Notes: generated by a model from the sequence alone, not told the origin. Positions 26,993-33,620 are shown, numbered from the stretch's first letter. The stretch is DNA of 64,000 nt from Scatosoma sp045576335 (GCA_045576335.1 JAZNGH010000042.1:1-64000), one strand, 5' to 3'. Translations and numbers: made by a program.

Positions 26993-27273
26993 TGTGCACT
27001 CCTTTCTTCGTGTAATAAAAACCGCCCTGCGCGCTTAATCCATAAGCGCGCAGGGCGAAAATTTCCGCTGTACCACCTGCATTCGTACGGCGTTTGCCGC
27101 ACCTCGTTCCACGCAATAACGCCGCGCACGCGTTCCTCCCTACTCGTCTTTCAAGAGGACGGCTCCAAAGCGAAACGGTCGTTTTTCCACTTCTACGCGC
27201 CTTACAGCCTACGGGCACGCTCTCTGAAAGAAGCCGTTGAAAAACGCCAACTTTTTCCTTGCCTTTCTATATC
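26993..27273 (-). ncRNA. T-box leader RNA (tRNA-Phe sensing) upstream of pheS
   Basis: The minus-strand leader between a promoter at 27280-27308 and pheS carries the T-box core (AGGTGGTAC at 27078-27070, followed by AGCGG), and right after it a perfect 15-bp terminator stem. Upstream are GAGAGC-type stem I elements and, near 27174-27172, a UUC followed by G that would be a phenylalanine specifier codon. Uncharged tRNA-Phe would favour the antiterminator and expression of pheST. The specifier assignment is the least certain part. Confidence 0.9.
27023..27057 (-). terminator. T-box transcription terminator
   Basis: A perfect 15-bp stem (CGCCCTGCGCGCTTA / TAAGCGCGCAGGGCG) with a 5-base loop and a following GTTTTTATT on the minus strand, immediately downstream of the T-box core and 30 nt before pheS. 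Confidence 0.9.
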
Positions 27274-27279
27274 TTCCTT

Positions 27280-27308
27280 ATTATAGCCGCAAACGCGCGA
27301 AAAGTCAA
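27280..27308 (-). promoter_or_regulatory. Promoter of the T-box-pheST operon
   Basis: TTGACT and a perfect TATAAT separated by 17 bases on the minus strand, between the mscL stop and the T-box leader. Confidence 0.88.
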
Positions 27309-27319
27309 ACGATTTTGCG

Positions 27320-27970
27320 TTATTTCGCACAGTTTTGCTTCAATAGGTCGCGGATTTCTTCCAAAAGACGGGTGTTTGCCGTCGCTCTCTCTTCCTCCGC
27401 AGCCTTTGCCGCCGCTGTCTCTTCCTCTGCAAGACGCGCGTCCTCCGCCGCTTTTGCAGCCGCTTCCGCGCAACGCTGTGCGTAAATTTCTTTCGCTTCC
27501 TTTTTGGAAACCTTTTCTTCCATTCTGATTTGCGCGATTGCCTTTCTCTTGCTCCATTCGGGATTGTTGAACATTTTATCGCGCTCCGCCGCAAGCCCGT
27601 TCATCACCTTGACGATGGAAAACAGCACGAACGCAATCAAAAGGAAATTGATGATTGCGCTGATAAACGCGCCCCAGTCGATATAAATAGAGTTTGCCAA
27701 ATCGACGATTTGCACGCCGTTTGCGTCCGTGGTCATGACCTTGGAAAGGAAGGTCACCGCCCCCTCCAAGCCGTCCGAGCCGAGCACCATTGCCAACAGC
27801 CAGTTGATGATAGGCTTTAAGATATAATTACTCAAACCGTTTACGATACCCGTAAATGCGCCGCCGACGATAACACCGACGGACATATCCAAAACGTTTC
27901 CGCGCGTAATGAATTTTTTGAATTCTTCAAAGAACTTCTTGACGCCGCTTTGCTTTTTCTCTTGTGCCAT
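27320..27970 (-). CDS. mscL: Large-conductance mechanosensitive channel with extended C-terminal coiled coil
   Basis: MscL opens under membrane tension and releases solutes in osmotic downshock. The ATG at 27970 has AGGAG upstream and gives 216 residues. The channel part is typical: FKKFITRGNVLDMSVGVIVGGAF as TM1, a loop of about 35 residues, then SAIINFLLIAFVLFSIVKVM as TM2. Usual family members are about 120-150 residues; here a tail of some 70 residues, rich in Ala, Glu and Arg and likely coiled coil, follows and ends LLEEIRDLLKQ, the normal MscL end motif. Confidence 0.94.
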   Translation of the reverse strand: MAQEKKQSGVKKFFEEFKKFITRGNVLDMSVGVIVGGAFTGIVNGLSNYILKPIINWLLAMVLGSDGLEGAVTFLSKVMTTDANGVQIVDLANSIYIDWGAFISAIINFLLIAFVLFSIVKVMNGLAAERDKMFNNPEWSKRKAIAQIRMEEKVSKKEAKEIYAQRCAEAAAKAAEDARLAEEETAAAKAAEEERATANTRLLEEIRDLLKQNCAK

Positions 27971-28000
27971 AATAATTTCTCCTTTGATTTTATCACTATT

Positions 28001-28029
28001 ATTATAAAACAAGCAGCAAACTTTGTCAA
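28001..28029 (-). promoter_or_regulatory. Consensus promoter of mscL
   Basis: A perfect TTGACA and a perfect TATAAT with a 17-base spacer on the minus strand, about 30 nt upstream of the mscL ATG. Confidence 0.9.
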
Positions 28030-28047
28030 GAAAATTAACGCAAAAAC

Positions 28048-28064
28048 ACGCCCCTTTGGGGCGT
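28048..28064 (-). terminator. Intrinsic terminator after the small hypothetical gene pair
   Basis: ACGCCCC / GGGGCGT stem with a 3-base loop, followed by GTTTTTGCG on the minus strand, 12 nt past the stop of the 73-residue gene and just upstream of the mscL promoter. Confidence 0.8.
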
Positions 28065-28075
28065 TAATCTTTTCC

Positions 28076-28297
28076 TTATTCTTGGTTTTCGATTGCGGAA
28101 CCGCTCATCAAATCGCGTACGAAATACATATCCTCCGCAAGCGCGCTCATAAGCGTGATAAGCTCGCCGCGCGTTTGCTTTTTCTCCGCGTATTCGATTG
28201 CGCGGATACATTCCGTAATCGCCGTTTTCAAGGCGTAAAAGCAATCGCAAAGACTGTCGTATTCGTTGAGGGTCACCTCTCTTTTTTCCAGCTTCAT
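28076..28297 (-). CDS. Small uncharacterised helical protein (73 aa)
   Basis: I do not recognise a family. The 73-residue product is charged and predicted mostly helical (AITECIRAIEYAEKKQTRGE and ALAEDMYFVRDLM), with no membrane segment and two cysteines in the first third. The start overlaps the stop of the 80-residue gene as ATGA, which supports translation of both as a coupled pair. A terminator follows. Confidence 0.65.
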   Translation of the reverse strand: MKLEKREVTLNEYDSLCDCFYALKTAITECIRAIEYAEKKQTRGELITLMSALAEDMYFVRDLMSGSAIENQE

Positions 28298-28536
28298 TCC
28301 TCATCCTCCCCGCTCGCGGCTTTTTCGTCGCACTTCTCGCCAAGCAAGCCCTTTAACGCCTGCTTGCGCTTTTCGCTTTTTTGCGCGAGGCTTTCCATAT
28401 CCTTGGCAAGCGTCGCGTCCATCAAAAGCCGCGAATAAATCCGCGCTTTTTTCTCTACGATATCTTCCGCTTTCCACAGCTTTTTCAACGCTTCCGCTTC
28501 CCTGTCAATCGCGCTTTGCATATCCGTTTTTGGCAT
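28294..28536 (-). CDS. Small uncharacterised helical protein (80 aa)
   Basis: An 80-residue, highly charged, probably coiled-coil protein (AIDREAEALKKLWKAEDIVE, then LAQKSEKRKQALKGLLGEK). No family recognised. GGGGGA precedes the ATG but lies in the 3' arm of the hairpin at 28544-28578, so folding of the RNA could hide the ribosome site. It is coupled by ATGA to the 73-residue gene. Confidence 0.65.
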   Translation of the reverse strand: MPKTDMQSAIDREAEALKKLWKAEDIVEKKARIYSRLLMDATLAKDMESLAQKSEKRKQALKGLLGEKCDEKAASGEDEE

Positions 28537-28543
28537 AAAAAAT

Positions 28544-28578
28544 CCCCCTTTTTTATCAAGTATGACGAAAAAAGAGGG
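28544..28578 (-). terminator. Hairpin between the zinc-motif gene and the 80-aa gene
   Basis: CCCTCTTTTTT pairs with AAAAAAGGGGG (one G-T wobble, 13-base loop) and on the minus strand is followed by ATTTTTTATG, where the ATG is the start of the 80-residue gene. It probably ends the upstream transcript, with the ribosome site of the next gene inside the 3' arm. Confidence 0.65.
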
Positions 28579-28589
28579 TTTTTATTCTT

Positions 28590-28799
28590 TTATTTATAAT
28601 CCTTAAAAACGCATAAATACCTCTCCTCGCCTCCACGCAAGGTTTTTTCTACCGTAAAACGCTCCTTTTCGTATAAATCGTAATAACACCTTGGGCACAG
28701 CTGACCGACCCCTTCGATATAAAACTCTCTGTCGCTTACAGGCGTATCAAACGCATATTCAGTCGCTTGCGAACAAACCACACACCGTTCCCTCTCCAC
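28590..28799 (-). CDS. Small protein with two CXXC-type motifs (69 aa)
   Basis: A 69-residue protein in which CVVC near residue 6 and CPRC near residue 35 would form a four-cysteine zinc site; a basic C-terminal end (TLRGGEERYLCVFKDYK) follows. No known family recognised. It is transcribed divergently from the XRE regulator, from a consensus promoter whose spacer carries one of the two operators, so it is the likely target of that regulator. Confidence 0.68.
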   Translation of the reverse strand: MERERCVVCSQATEYAFDTPVSDREFYIEGVGQLCPRCYYDLYEKERFTVEKTLRGGEERYLCVFKDYK

Positions 28800-28828
28800 A
28801 GCGCACGCCCTCCCGTTTACGTATTATT

Positions 28829-28870
28829 TGTAACAAATCGTTACATTTTATATTGTAACATTATGTTACA
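28829..28870. promoter_or_regulatory. Two identical 17-bp palindromic operators (TGTAAC-N5-GTTACA)
   Basis: Perfect inverted repeats TGTAAC-N5-GTTACA at 28829-28845 and 28854-28870, 25 bp apart start to start. They lie between the divergent 69-aa gene and the XRE regulator gene. The second sits in the -35/-10 spacer of the minus-strand promoter, so binding should block it. Autoregulation of the XRE gene is likely. Confidence 0.85.
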
Positions 28871-28880
28871 ATTATGTCAA
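28852..28880 (-). promoter_or_regulatory. Promoter of the 69-aa zinc-motif gene
   Basis: Perfect TTGACA (28880-28875) and TACAAT (28857-28852) with a 17-base spacer on the minus strand, overlapping the second operator. Confidence 0.85.
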
Positions 28881-28902
28881 GGGCTTTTGAGGGGGAATTT
28901 TT

Positions 28903-29112
28903 ATGAAAATGATTGGCTTAAAACTGATAAGAAAGAGAAAAAAATACAGTCAGTTAAAGGTGGCTATGGATTTATCGATTAGTCGCGAGGCTATTTCGTA
29001 TTATGAAAACGGTAGACGAAGCCCCGATACGGATATGCTTATCTTGCTTTCCAAATATTTTAACGTATCCATCGACTATTTGATAACGGGAGAAGAATTT
29101 AAGAAAAAATAA
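28903..29112 (+). CDS. XRE-family (Cro/cI-type) transcriptional regulator
   Basis: A 69-residue protein that is almost entirely one HTH_3 domain: IGLKLIRKRKKYSQLKVAMD (helices 1-2), LSISREAISYYENGRRSPD (recognition helix and the ENGRR-P motif), LILLSKYFNVSIDYLITGE. There is no effector domain, so it is a simple dimeric repressor of the SinR/Cro type. GAGGGGG lies before the ATG. Palindromic operators just upstream suggest it controls itself and the divergent 69-aa gene. One of the few plus-strand genes in this half of the window. Confidence 0.92.
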   Translation: MKMIGLKLIRKRKKYSQLKVAMDLSISREAISYYENGRRSPDTDMLILLSKYFNVSIDYLITGEEFKKK

Positions 29113-29113
29113 C

Positions 29114-29144
29114 GGACCTTGGAAAATATATCCAAGGTCCTTTT
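29114..29144 (+). terminator. Intrinsic terminator of the XRE gene
   Basis: GGACCTTGG / CCAAGGTCC, a perfect 9-bp stem with a 9-base loop and TTTT tail, starts one base after the stop codon. It may also serve the convergent nth gene. Confidence 0.85.
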
Positions 29145-29174
29145 CGTTATAGTCGGTTACGATGTTGTCGCAGA

Positions 29175-29801
29175 TTATTTGCGGTAATAATCGCAAAGCG
29201 GGGAAAGCTTACAATTTACGCAATCGGGGCGTTGGGCATGACAAATTTTGCGCCCGTGCCAAATAAGCCAATGATGCGCCTTTGACCAATCGCTTTTAGG
29301 GATAGCCTTTTGCAGGCCCGCTTCCACCTCCAAGGGCGTTTTGCCCTTGGCAAGCCCCAAGCGGTTGCTCACGCGGAAAACATGCGTATCCACCGCAATC
29401 GCGTCGCCGCCGAACGCGACTGAATACACTACGTTCGCCGTTTTTTTGCCCACGCCCGCAAGCGAGGTCAGCTCCTCAATCGTATCGGGGACTTTGCCGC
29501 CGAATTTTTCTAAAATATCCCGCGAAGCGGAAAGGATGTGCGCGGCTTTCATTCTGTAAAAGCCGCACGAAAAGATATATTTTTCAAGCTCCGCTTGCGA
29601 AAGCGTGAGCATTTTTTCGGGTGTGTTATATTTTTCAAACAATACCGCCGTCACTTTATTCACGCGTTCGTCCGTGCATTGCGCGGACAAAACCACCGCA
29701 ACGAGCAATTCGTACGCGCTGTTAAAGTGCAGCGCGGGTTTTGCGTCGGGGTATAAGCCTTCTAAAATTTCAAGGGCGATTTTTTTATCCGTCTTTTTCA
29801 T
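29175..29801 (-). CDS. nth: Endonuclease III
   Basis: A base-excision DNA glycosylase/AP lyase for oxidised pyrimidines. The 208-residue protein has the helix-hairpin-helix LTSLAGVGKKTANVV with the catalytic lysine, the catalytic aspartate in IAVDTHVFRVSNRLGL, and the [4Fe-4S] loop C-X6-C-X2-C-X5-C from CHAQRPDC to the C terminus. Only nine bases separate its -10 box from the ATG, so its message should be nearly leaderless. Confidence 0.97.
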   Translation of the reverse strand: MKKTDKKIALEILEGLYPDAKPALHFNSAYELLVAVVLSAQCTDERVNKVTAVLFEKYNTPEKMLTLSQAELEKYIFSCGFYRMKAAHILSASRDILEKFGGKVPDTIEELTSLAGVGKKTANVVYSVAFGGDAIAVDTHVFRVSNRLGLAKGKTPLEVEAGLQKAIPKSDWSKAHHWLIWHGRKICHAQRPDCVNCKLSPLCDYYRK

Positions 29802-29810
29802 AGCCCTTAC

Positions 29811-29839
29811 ATTATAACATTTTTTTAGCGTTTTTGCAA
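29811..29839 (-). promoter_or_regulatory. Promoter of nth, very close to the start codon
   Basis: TTGCAA and a perfect TATAAT with a 17-base spacer on the minus strand; the -10 ends nine bases before the nth ATG. Confidence 0.82.
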
Positions 29840-29843
29840 GCGT

Positions 29844-30101
29844 TTATCCGTACGGTAACACCGACATTCTGCCGCCCACGAAATCCGTTTTATAAAAGCC
29901 TTTGAACGAAGCGTACCTGCCCGTTTTCAAAATTGCTTGCGCGCGAACGAAATACCGCCCGTCGAAGCGCACGCACAGTCCGCAACCGATTTTCGCCTCT
30001 TTCGGCGTAGGCACGGTCGTTGCCGCTACGCCGTATTTATTCAAACGTTCCGCATAATCCAGGCTATGCGCCCGCGAACGGAACACCGCCAATATCATCA
30101 T
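29844..30101 (-). CDS. DUF3343 domain protein (putative Se/S carrier-like)
   Basis: The 85-residue protein matches the DUF3343 family: an N-terminal strand ILAVFRSRAHSLDYAERL, PTPKEAKIGCGLCVRF with a CGLC-like pair (Cys40, Cys43), and a conserved tail. Family members are proposed to carry selenium or sulfur. The gene diverges from a cysteine desulfurase 81 bp away, which fits that idea. The start could be either of two adjacent ATGs. Confidence 0.85.
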   Translation of the reverse strand: MMILAVFRSRAHSLDYAERLNKYGVAATTVPTPKEAKIGCGLCVRFDGRYFVRAQAILKTGRYASFKGFYKTDFVGGRMSVLPYG

Positions 30102-30123
30102 AAGTCATACACTCCTTTTTTTC

Positions 30124-30153
30124 GGAATAATATATTTAGGAATAATATATTTT
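30124..30153. repeat. Tandem 15-bp AT-rich repeats in the DUF3343 / desulfurase intergenic region
   Basis: GGAATAATATATTTA occurs twice in tandem at 30124-30138 and 30139-30153, between the two divergent genes and 30-59 bp before the desulfurase ATG. It could be a regulator site for both, or part of promoter -10 sequences. Confidence 0.75.
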
Positions 30154-30182
30154 ATGTAAAATCAGAAAAAAGAGGTACTTGT

Positions 30183-31301
30183 ATGATTTATTTTGATAAC
30201 GCCGCAACGGGCGGCAGAAAACCCGACGCGGTGCTTTCCGCCGTCAACGCCGCCTTAAAGGTTTGCGCCAACCCCGGCAGAAGCGGGCATAAGCTTTCGC
30301 TTGCTTGCGCCACGCTCGTCCAAAATTGCCGCAACGCGCTCGTGAGCGCGTTCGACGGTTACGAATTCGACCGCGTCGTATTCACCAAAAACTGCACCGA
30401 GGCGTTGAATATCGCGCTGTTTGGCGCATTGAAAAAGGGCGACCACGTCGTAGCCTCGTGTATGGAGCACAACTCCGTTTTACGCCCTTTGGAAGCGCTC
30501 AAAAAAGCGGGCGTAATCACCTACGACGTCTGTCCGATAGAAGAAAACGGCAATCTCTCGCCGCAACGCGTTGCTTCGCTCGTCAAGCAAAGCACCAAGC
30601 TCGTGGCAATCACCTCCGCCTCCAACGTGACAGGCGCGATACCGCCGATTTCCGCGATACGAAGGGCGTTGCCCTCGCGCGTGCTATTCCTTTGCGACGG
30701 CGCGCAAGGCGCGGGGCATTTCCCTATCAAAATGCGAGAAACGGGCTTGGATATCCTCACCCTCGCGGGCCACAAAGGCGTGCACGGCATACAGGGCAGC
30801 GGCGCGTTGCTCTTTTCCGACCGCGTGGAGCTTTCATCCCTGCTTTACGGCGGAACGGGGTCTATGAGCCTATCGCTCGATATGCCCGATTTCTATCCCG
30901 ACGCTTTGGAAGCGGGAACGCTCCCCTTTCCCGCCGTGGTATCCCTGCTCGAAGGCGTACGGTACACGCAAAAAGTATTGCCAAAAATTCAGGAAAGCTT
31001 ACTTTCCCTTACAAGCTATCTTTTGGAAGGTCTAAAAAAATTGCCCCTTTATAAGCCCTATTCCCTGCCCAACGAATGCGGAATCGTGGCGTTCAAGCAC
31101 GCGTTTTTGCAATCGGAGCATATCGCCGATTTGCTTTCCTCCAAGTACGGTATCGCCGTGCGCGGGGGCTTGCATTGCGCGCCGCTTATGCACGAGGCGT
31201 TGGGGACTTTGGACGGCGGGCTCGTACGCGTTTCTTTCTCGCACTTCAACACGGAAAGCGAGATTGACGAGCTGCTTATCGCCCTGCAAGAAATTTCTTA
31301 A
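30183..31301 (+). CDS. Cysteine desulfurase family protein (class V aminotransferase)
   Basis: A PLP-dependent protein of 372 residues starting MIYFDNAATGGRKP. The PLP lysine is Lys198 in LTLAGHKGVHGIQGSG and the catalytic cysteine is Cys332 in VRGGLHCAPLMHEALG, with the R-G-G-x-H-C context of group II (SufS/CsdB) desulfurases. I used the ATG at 30183, which has GAGGT upstream and begins on the family motif; the frame stays open further upstream but that stretch is the tandem repeat. It resembles the subfamily found with selenium metabolism genes in Clostridia. No SelD or SUF gene is in the window. Confidence 0.9.
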   Translation: MIYFDNAATGGRKPDAVLSAVNAALKVCANPGRSGHKLSLACATLVQNCRNALVSAFDGYEFDRVVFTKNCTEALNIALFGALKKGDHVVASCMEHNSVLRPLEALKKAGVITYDVCPIEENGNLSPQRVASLVKQSTKLVAITSASNVTGAIPPISAIRRALPSRVLFLCDGAQGAGHFPIKMRETGLDILTLAGHKGVHGIQGSGALLFSDRVELSSLLYGGTGSMSLSLDMPDFYPDALEAGTLPFPAVVSLLEGVRYTQKVLPKIQESLLSLTSYLLEGLKKLPLYKPYSLPNECGIVAFKHAFLQSEHIADLLSSKYGIAVRGGLHCAPLMHEALGTLDGGLVRVSFSHFNTESEIDELLIALQEIS

Positions 31302-31567
31302 ATCCGTTTTAATTTTTCGACGATTGCCTGCAATTTTTTGCGTTGCGCGCTATCCAGCATAGGCGCGAAGGCTTGATAAAAATGATCGATTTCGGCGTTG
31401 GAAAGCGTACCCGCGCGCTTGCTTTTTTCCGCTTCCGTCAAAATGCTCCGTAGCATATCCGCGTTGCTTTTGCCGTTATACGCCGAAGCGATTTTCTTCG
31501 TCAGCTCCTCTGCCGTCGCCGCCTCCTGCTTCTCTTCTTTTGGGGAATAATCCTTAAAGCTTTTCAT
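31298..31567 (-). CDS. Small uncharacterised helical protein (89 aa)
   Basis: No family recognised. The product is charged and helical, with a Lys/Glu-rich N terminus and ILTEAEKSKRAGTLSNAEID, FAPMLDSAQRKKLQAIVEKL. Its stop overlaps the cysteine desulfurase stop by four bases, with both genes converging. It diverges from the 100-residue gene at 31643. A GGAGG-like site (TTACCTCC on the plus strand) precedes the ATG. Confidence 0.7.
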   Translation of the reverse strand: MKSFKDYSPKEEKQEAATAEELTKKIASAYNGKSNADMLRSILTEAEKSKRAGTLSNAEIDHFYQAFAPMLDSAQRKKLQAIVEKLKRI

Positions 31568-31642
31568 ACTTTACCTCCAAAGCGTTTGATACATACTATT
31601 CTTTTTATCAATTTTTGGTCACCGCGCGGCATATACTTTATT

Positions 31643-31945
31643 ATGGAAATTTTAATGCTCGTGCTGTTATATTATTTTTCACAAAACCCCGATTTTGCCG
31701 AAAGCGTAAAGCCGCTTATGAGCAAGCTCAAAGATTCCCAACAAATGCTGGACTTTTTGAACGACCTTTCCAAATTCTCTCAAACGTTCAGCACCTTTCA
31801 AGCCCCCAACAAAGGCGATTGCAAAGAGGAAAAGACCCCGCCCGAAAAGGAAAAGAGCGAAAAAACGCCGCAATCCCCTACCTCGGGAATTGCGGACGAG
31901 TTTATCCAACAAATTTTAGAAAATTATTTAACGAAAAACAAGTAA
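31643..31945 (+). CDS. Uncharacterised protein with N-terminal hydrophobic stretch (100 aa)
   Basis: From the ATG at 31643 the product begins MEILMLVLLYYFSQNPDF, continues as an amphipathic helix (PLMSKLKDSQQMLDFLNDLS), then a Pro/Glu/Lys-rich linker and a final helix. The ribosome site is weak, and another ATG lies 57 nt upstream. It converges on the SDR gene with only one base between stops. Function unknown. Confidence 0.6.
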   Translation: MEILMLVLLYYFSQNPDFAESVKPLMSKLKDSQQMLDFLNDLSKFSQTFSTFQAPNKGDCKEEKTPPEKEKSEKTPQSPTSGIADEFIQQILENYLTKNK

Positions 31946-31946
31946 T

Positions 31947-32642
31947 TTACAGGCAAAAACCGCCGTTGACGGGAATATCCACGCCCGTCACGTACGCGTT
32001 TTCCTCCAAAAACAGCACGGCGGAGGCTACGTCCTCGCCCGTGCCTATCCTGCCTACGGGGATATCCGCTTTTATAAGGCGTAAATCCTCGTCGGAGAAA
32101 TGCGCGTTCATAGGCGTATCAATCATACCAGGAGAAACGCAATTCACGCGGATACCCGAATACCCAAGCTCCTTTGCCAACGCCTTCGTAAAGCCGATCA
32201 AGGCGGCTTTGGAGGCGGAATAGACGCTTTCACAACTCCCGCCGACCTCCCCCCAAACAGAGGAAATATTGACGATTAAGCCGCTTTTTTTTGCCAGCAT
32301 ACCCTTAACAGCTTCGCGCGTACAAAGAAACGCGCCGCGCGTGTTTACGGCGAATACGCGTTCGTATTCCGCAAGAGTCACGTCTTGAATTTGCTTGACG
32401 AGCGAAACGCCCGCGTTGTTCACGAGCACGTCCACCGCGCCAAGCTTTTCAAACAGCTCTTTTACGTCCTCTTCCTTGGAAACGTCCGCGCGGTAAACCT
32501 CAAAGCCGCGCTCTTCCATAGCGCGCGCGTTTTCTTCGTCCTTGGAATAGCTCACGCATACGCGATAGCCTTTTTTCTCAAACGCAAGCGCGATACTTTT
32601 ACCGATACCGCGTACGCCGCCCGTGACCAAAACCGTTTTCAT
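31947..32642 (-). CDS. SDR family NAD(P)-dependent oxidoreductase (FabG-like)
   Basis: A classical short-chain dehydrogenase of 231 residues starting MKTVLVTGGVRGIG. It has the Rossmann motif GGVRGIG, NNAG, the catalytic serine in VNISSVWG, YSASK as YxxxK, and SPGMIDTPM, and ends with GVDIPVNGG. Length and motifs fit FabG-like 3-ketoacyl reductases but no acyl carrier or fatty acid gene is nearby; it ends the aro operon. I chose the start at 32642 because the GGGGCAGG before it and the motif at residue 6 fit; the in-frame extension to 32747 overlaps aroK. Confidence 0.88.
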   Translation of the reverse strand: MKTVLVTGGVRGIGKSIALAFEKKGYRVCVSYSKDEENARAMEERGFEVYRADVSKEEDVKELFEKLGAVDVLVNNAGVSLVKQIQDVTLAEYERVFAVNTRGAFLCTREAVKGMLAKKSGLIVNISSVWGEVGGSCESVYSASKAALIGFTKALAKELGYSGIRVNCVSPGMIDTPMNAHFSDEDLRLIKADIPVGRIGTGEDVASAVLFLEENAYVTGVDIPVNGGFCL

Positions 32643-32658
32643 TGCATACCTGCCCCGT

Positions 32659-33174
32659 TTATTTTTTACTTTCGCCCACGATTTGGACGATTTCCTCCGC
32701 AATCTGCTCGGGCGTTTTTCCGTCCACGTCAACGATATAATCGGCAACGTGCTCGTAGACGGGCATACGCTCCTTCATCAGTCTTGCAAGGCGGTCGCGA
32801 ATACTCTCGGTGGAGGTTTGAAGCAGAGGCCGCGTGCCGTCCACGTTCAATCTTTTCGCCAAGGTTTCGAGCGAAGCGCGCAAAAACACGATTTTACCGT
32901 TGGGCTTTAACAGCGCGTTATTTTCGCTTTTGAGCACCAGCCCGCCGCCCGTGGAGATAACGAGGTCGTCCTTTTTAGAGAGTTCTTTTACGACCTCCGT
33001 TTCTAATTTACGGAAATGCGCCTCTCCGTAATATTCGAATATATCCGAAATTTTGCCGTGGCGATCGACGATCACGCCGTCCGTGTCGTACCATCTACGA
33101 CCCGTCAGCTCGGCAATTTTAATGCCGATCGTCGTTTTGCCCGCGCCCATCATACCGCATAAAATTACGTTCAT
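32659..33174 (-). CDS. aroK: Shikimate kinase
   Basis: Phosphorylates shikimate at O3. The 171-residue protein has Walker A GMMGAGKTTIG, the shikimate-binding DTDG (YDTDGVIVD), FRKLETEVV, and GGGLVL, and an RPLL motif (GTRPLLQ). Part of an unbroken aroC-aroB-aroA-aroE-aroQ-aroK run; ends 16 nt before the SDR gene. Confidence 0.96.
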   Translation of the reverse strand: MNVILCGMMGAGKTTIGIKIAELTGRRWYDTDGVIVDRHGKISDIFEYYGEAHFRKLETEVVKELSKKDDLVISTGGGLVLKSENNALLKPNGKIVFLRASLETLAKRLNVDGTRPLLQTSTESIRDRLARLMKERMPVYEHVADYIVDVDGKTPEQIAEEIVQIVGESKK

Positions 33175-33178
33175 TATT

Positions 33179-33616
33179 TTACTCCGTCAACGATTTCAAG
33201 CCCTCGATTGCCGCAAGATAGCTGCCGTGACCGAACCCACAGACTACGCCCTTGCAGGCCTCGGAAAGCACGCTCTTTTTCCGAAATTCCTCGCGCGCGT
33301 GTACGTTGGAGATATGCACCTCGGCAACGGGAATATCGATTGCCGCAATCGCGTCCCGAAGCGCGTAGCTGTAATGCGTAAACGCGCCCGCGTTGAGCAA
33401 AATGCCGTCGTACGCTTTATTCAGGTACGCTTCGTGCAGCTTGTTCACGAGCTCGCCCTCGATATTGCTTTGATAGAACTCCACGCTATCGCCCGCGGCG
33501 TTGCAATACGCCGCGATTTTTGCGTTGATATCGTCCAGCGTTGCCGTTCCGTAAACGCCCTTTTCGCGCTTGCCCGTCAGATTGAGATTGACGCCGTTCA
33601 TCACAAGAAATTTCAT
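33179..33616 (-). CDS. aroQ: Type II 3-dehydroquinate dehydratase
   Basis: The ATG at 33616 gives 145 residues beginning MKFLVMNGVNLNLTGKRE, the type II hallmark; an in-frame extension overlaps aroE and has no motif. The catalytic tyrosine (GVYG), FYQSNIEGELVN, LLNAGAFTHYSYALRDAI, and EVHISNVHAREEFRKKS are present. Converts 3-dehydroquinate to 3-dehydroshikimate. It follows aroE by 4 nt. Confidence 0.97.
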   Translation of the reverse strand: MKFLVMNGVNLNLTGKREKGVYGTATLDDINAKIAAYCNAAGDSVEFYQSNIEGELVNKLHEAYLNKAYDGILLNAGAFTHYSYALRDAIAAIDIPVAEVHISNVHAREEFRKKSVLSEACKGVVCGFGHGSYLAAIEGLKSLTE

Positions 33617-33620
33617 TTTT

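Noticed and set aside
29937..30182. Upstream extension of the cysteine desulfurase gene by 82 codons
   Set aside because: The frame stays open but runs antisense through the DUF3343 gene and the tandem repeat; the ATG at 30183 has a ribosome site and begins on the family motif.
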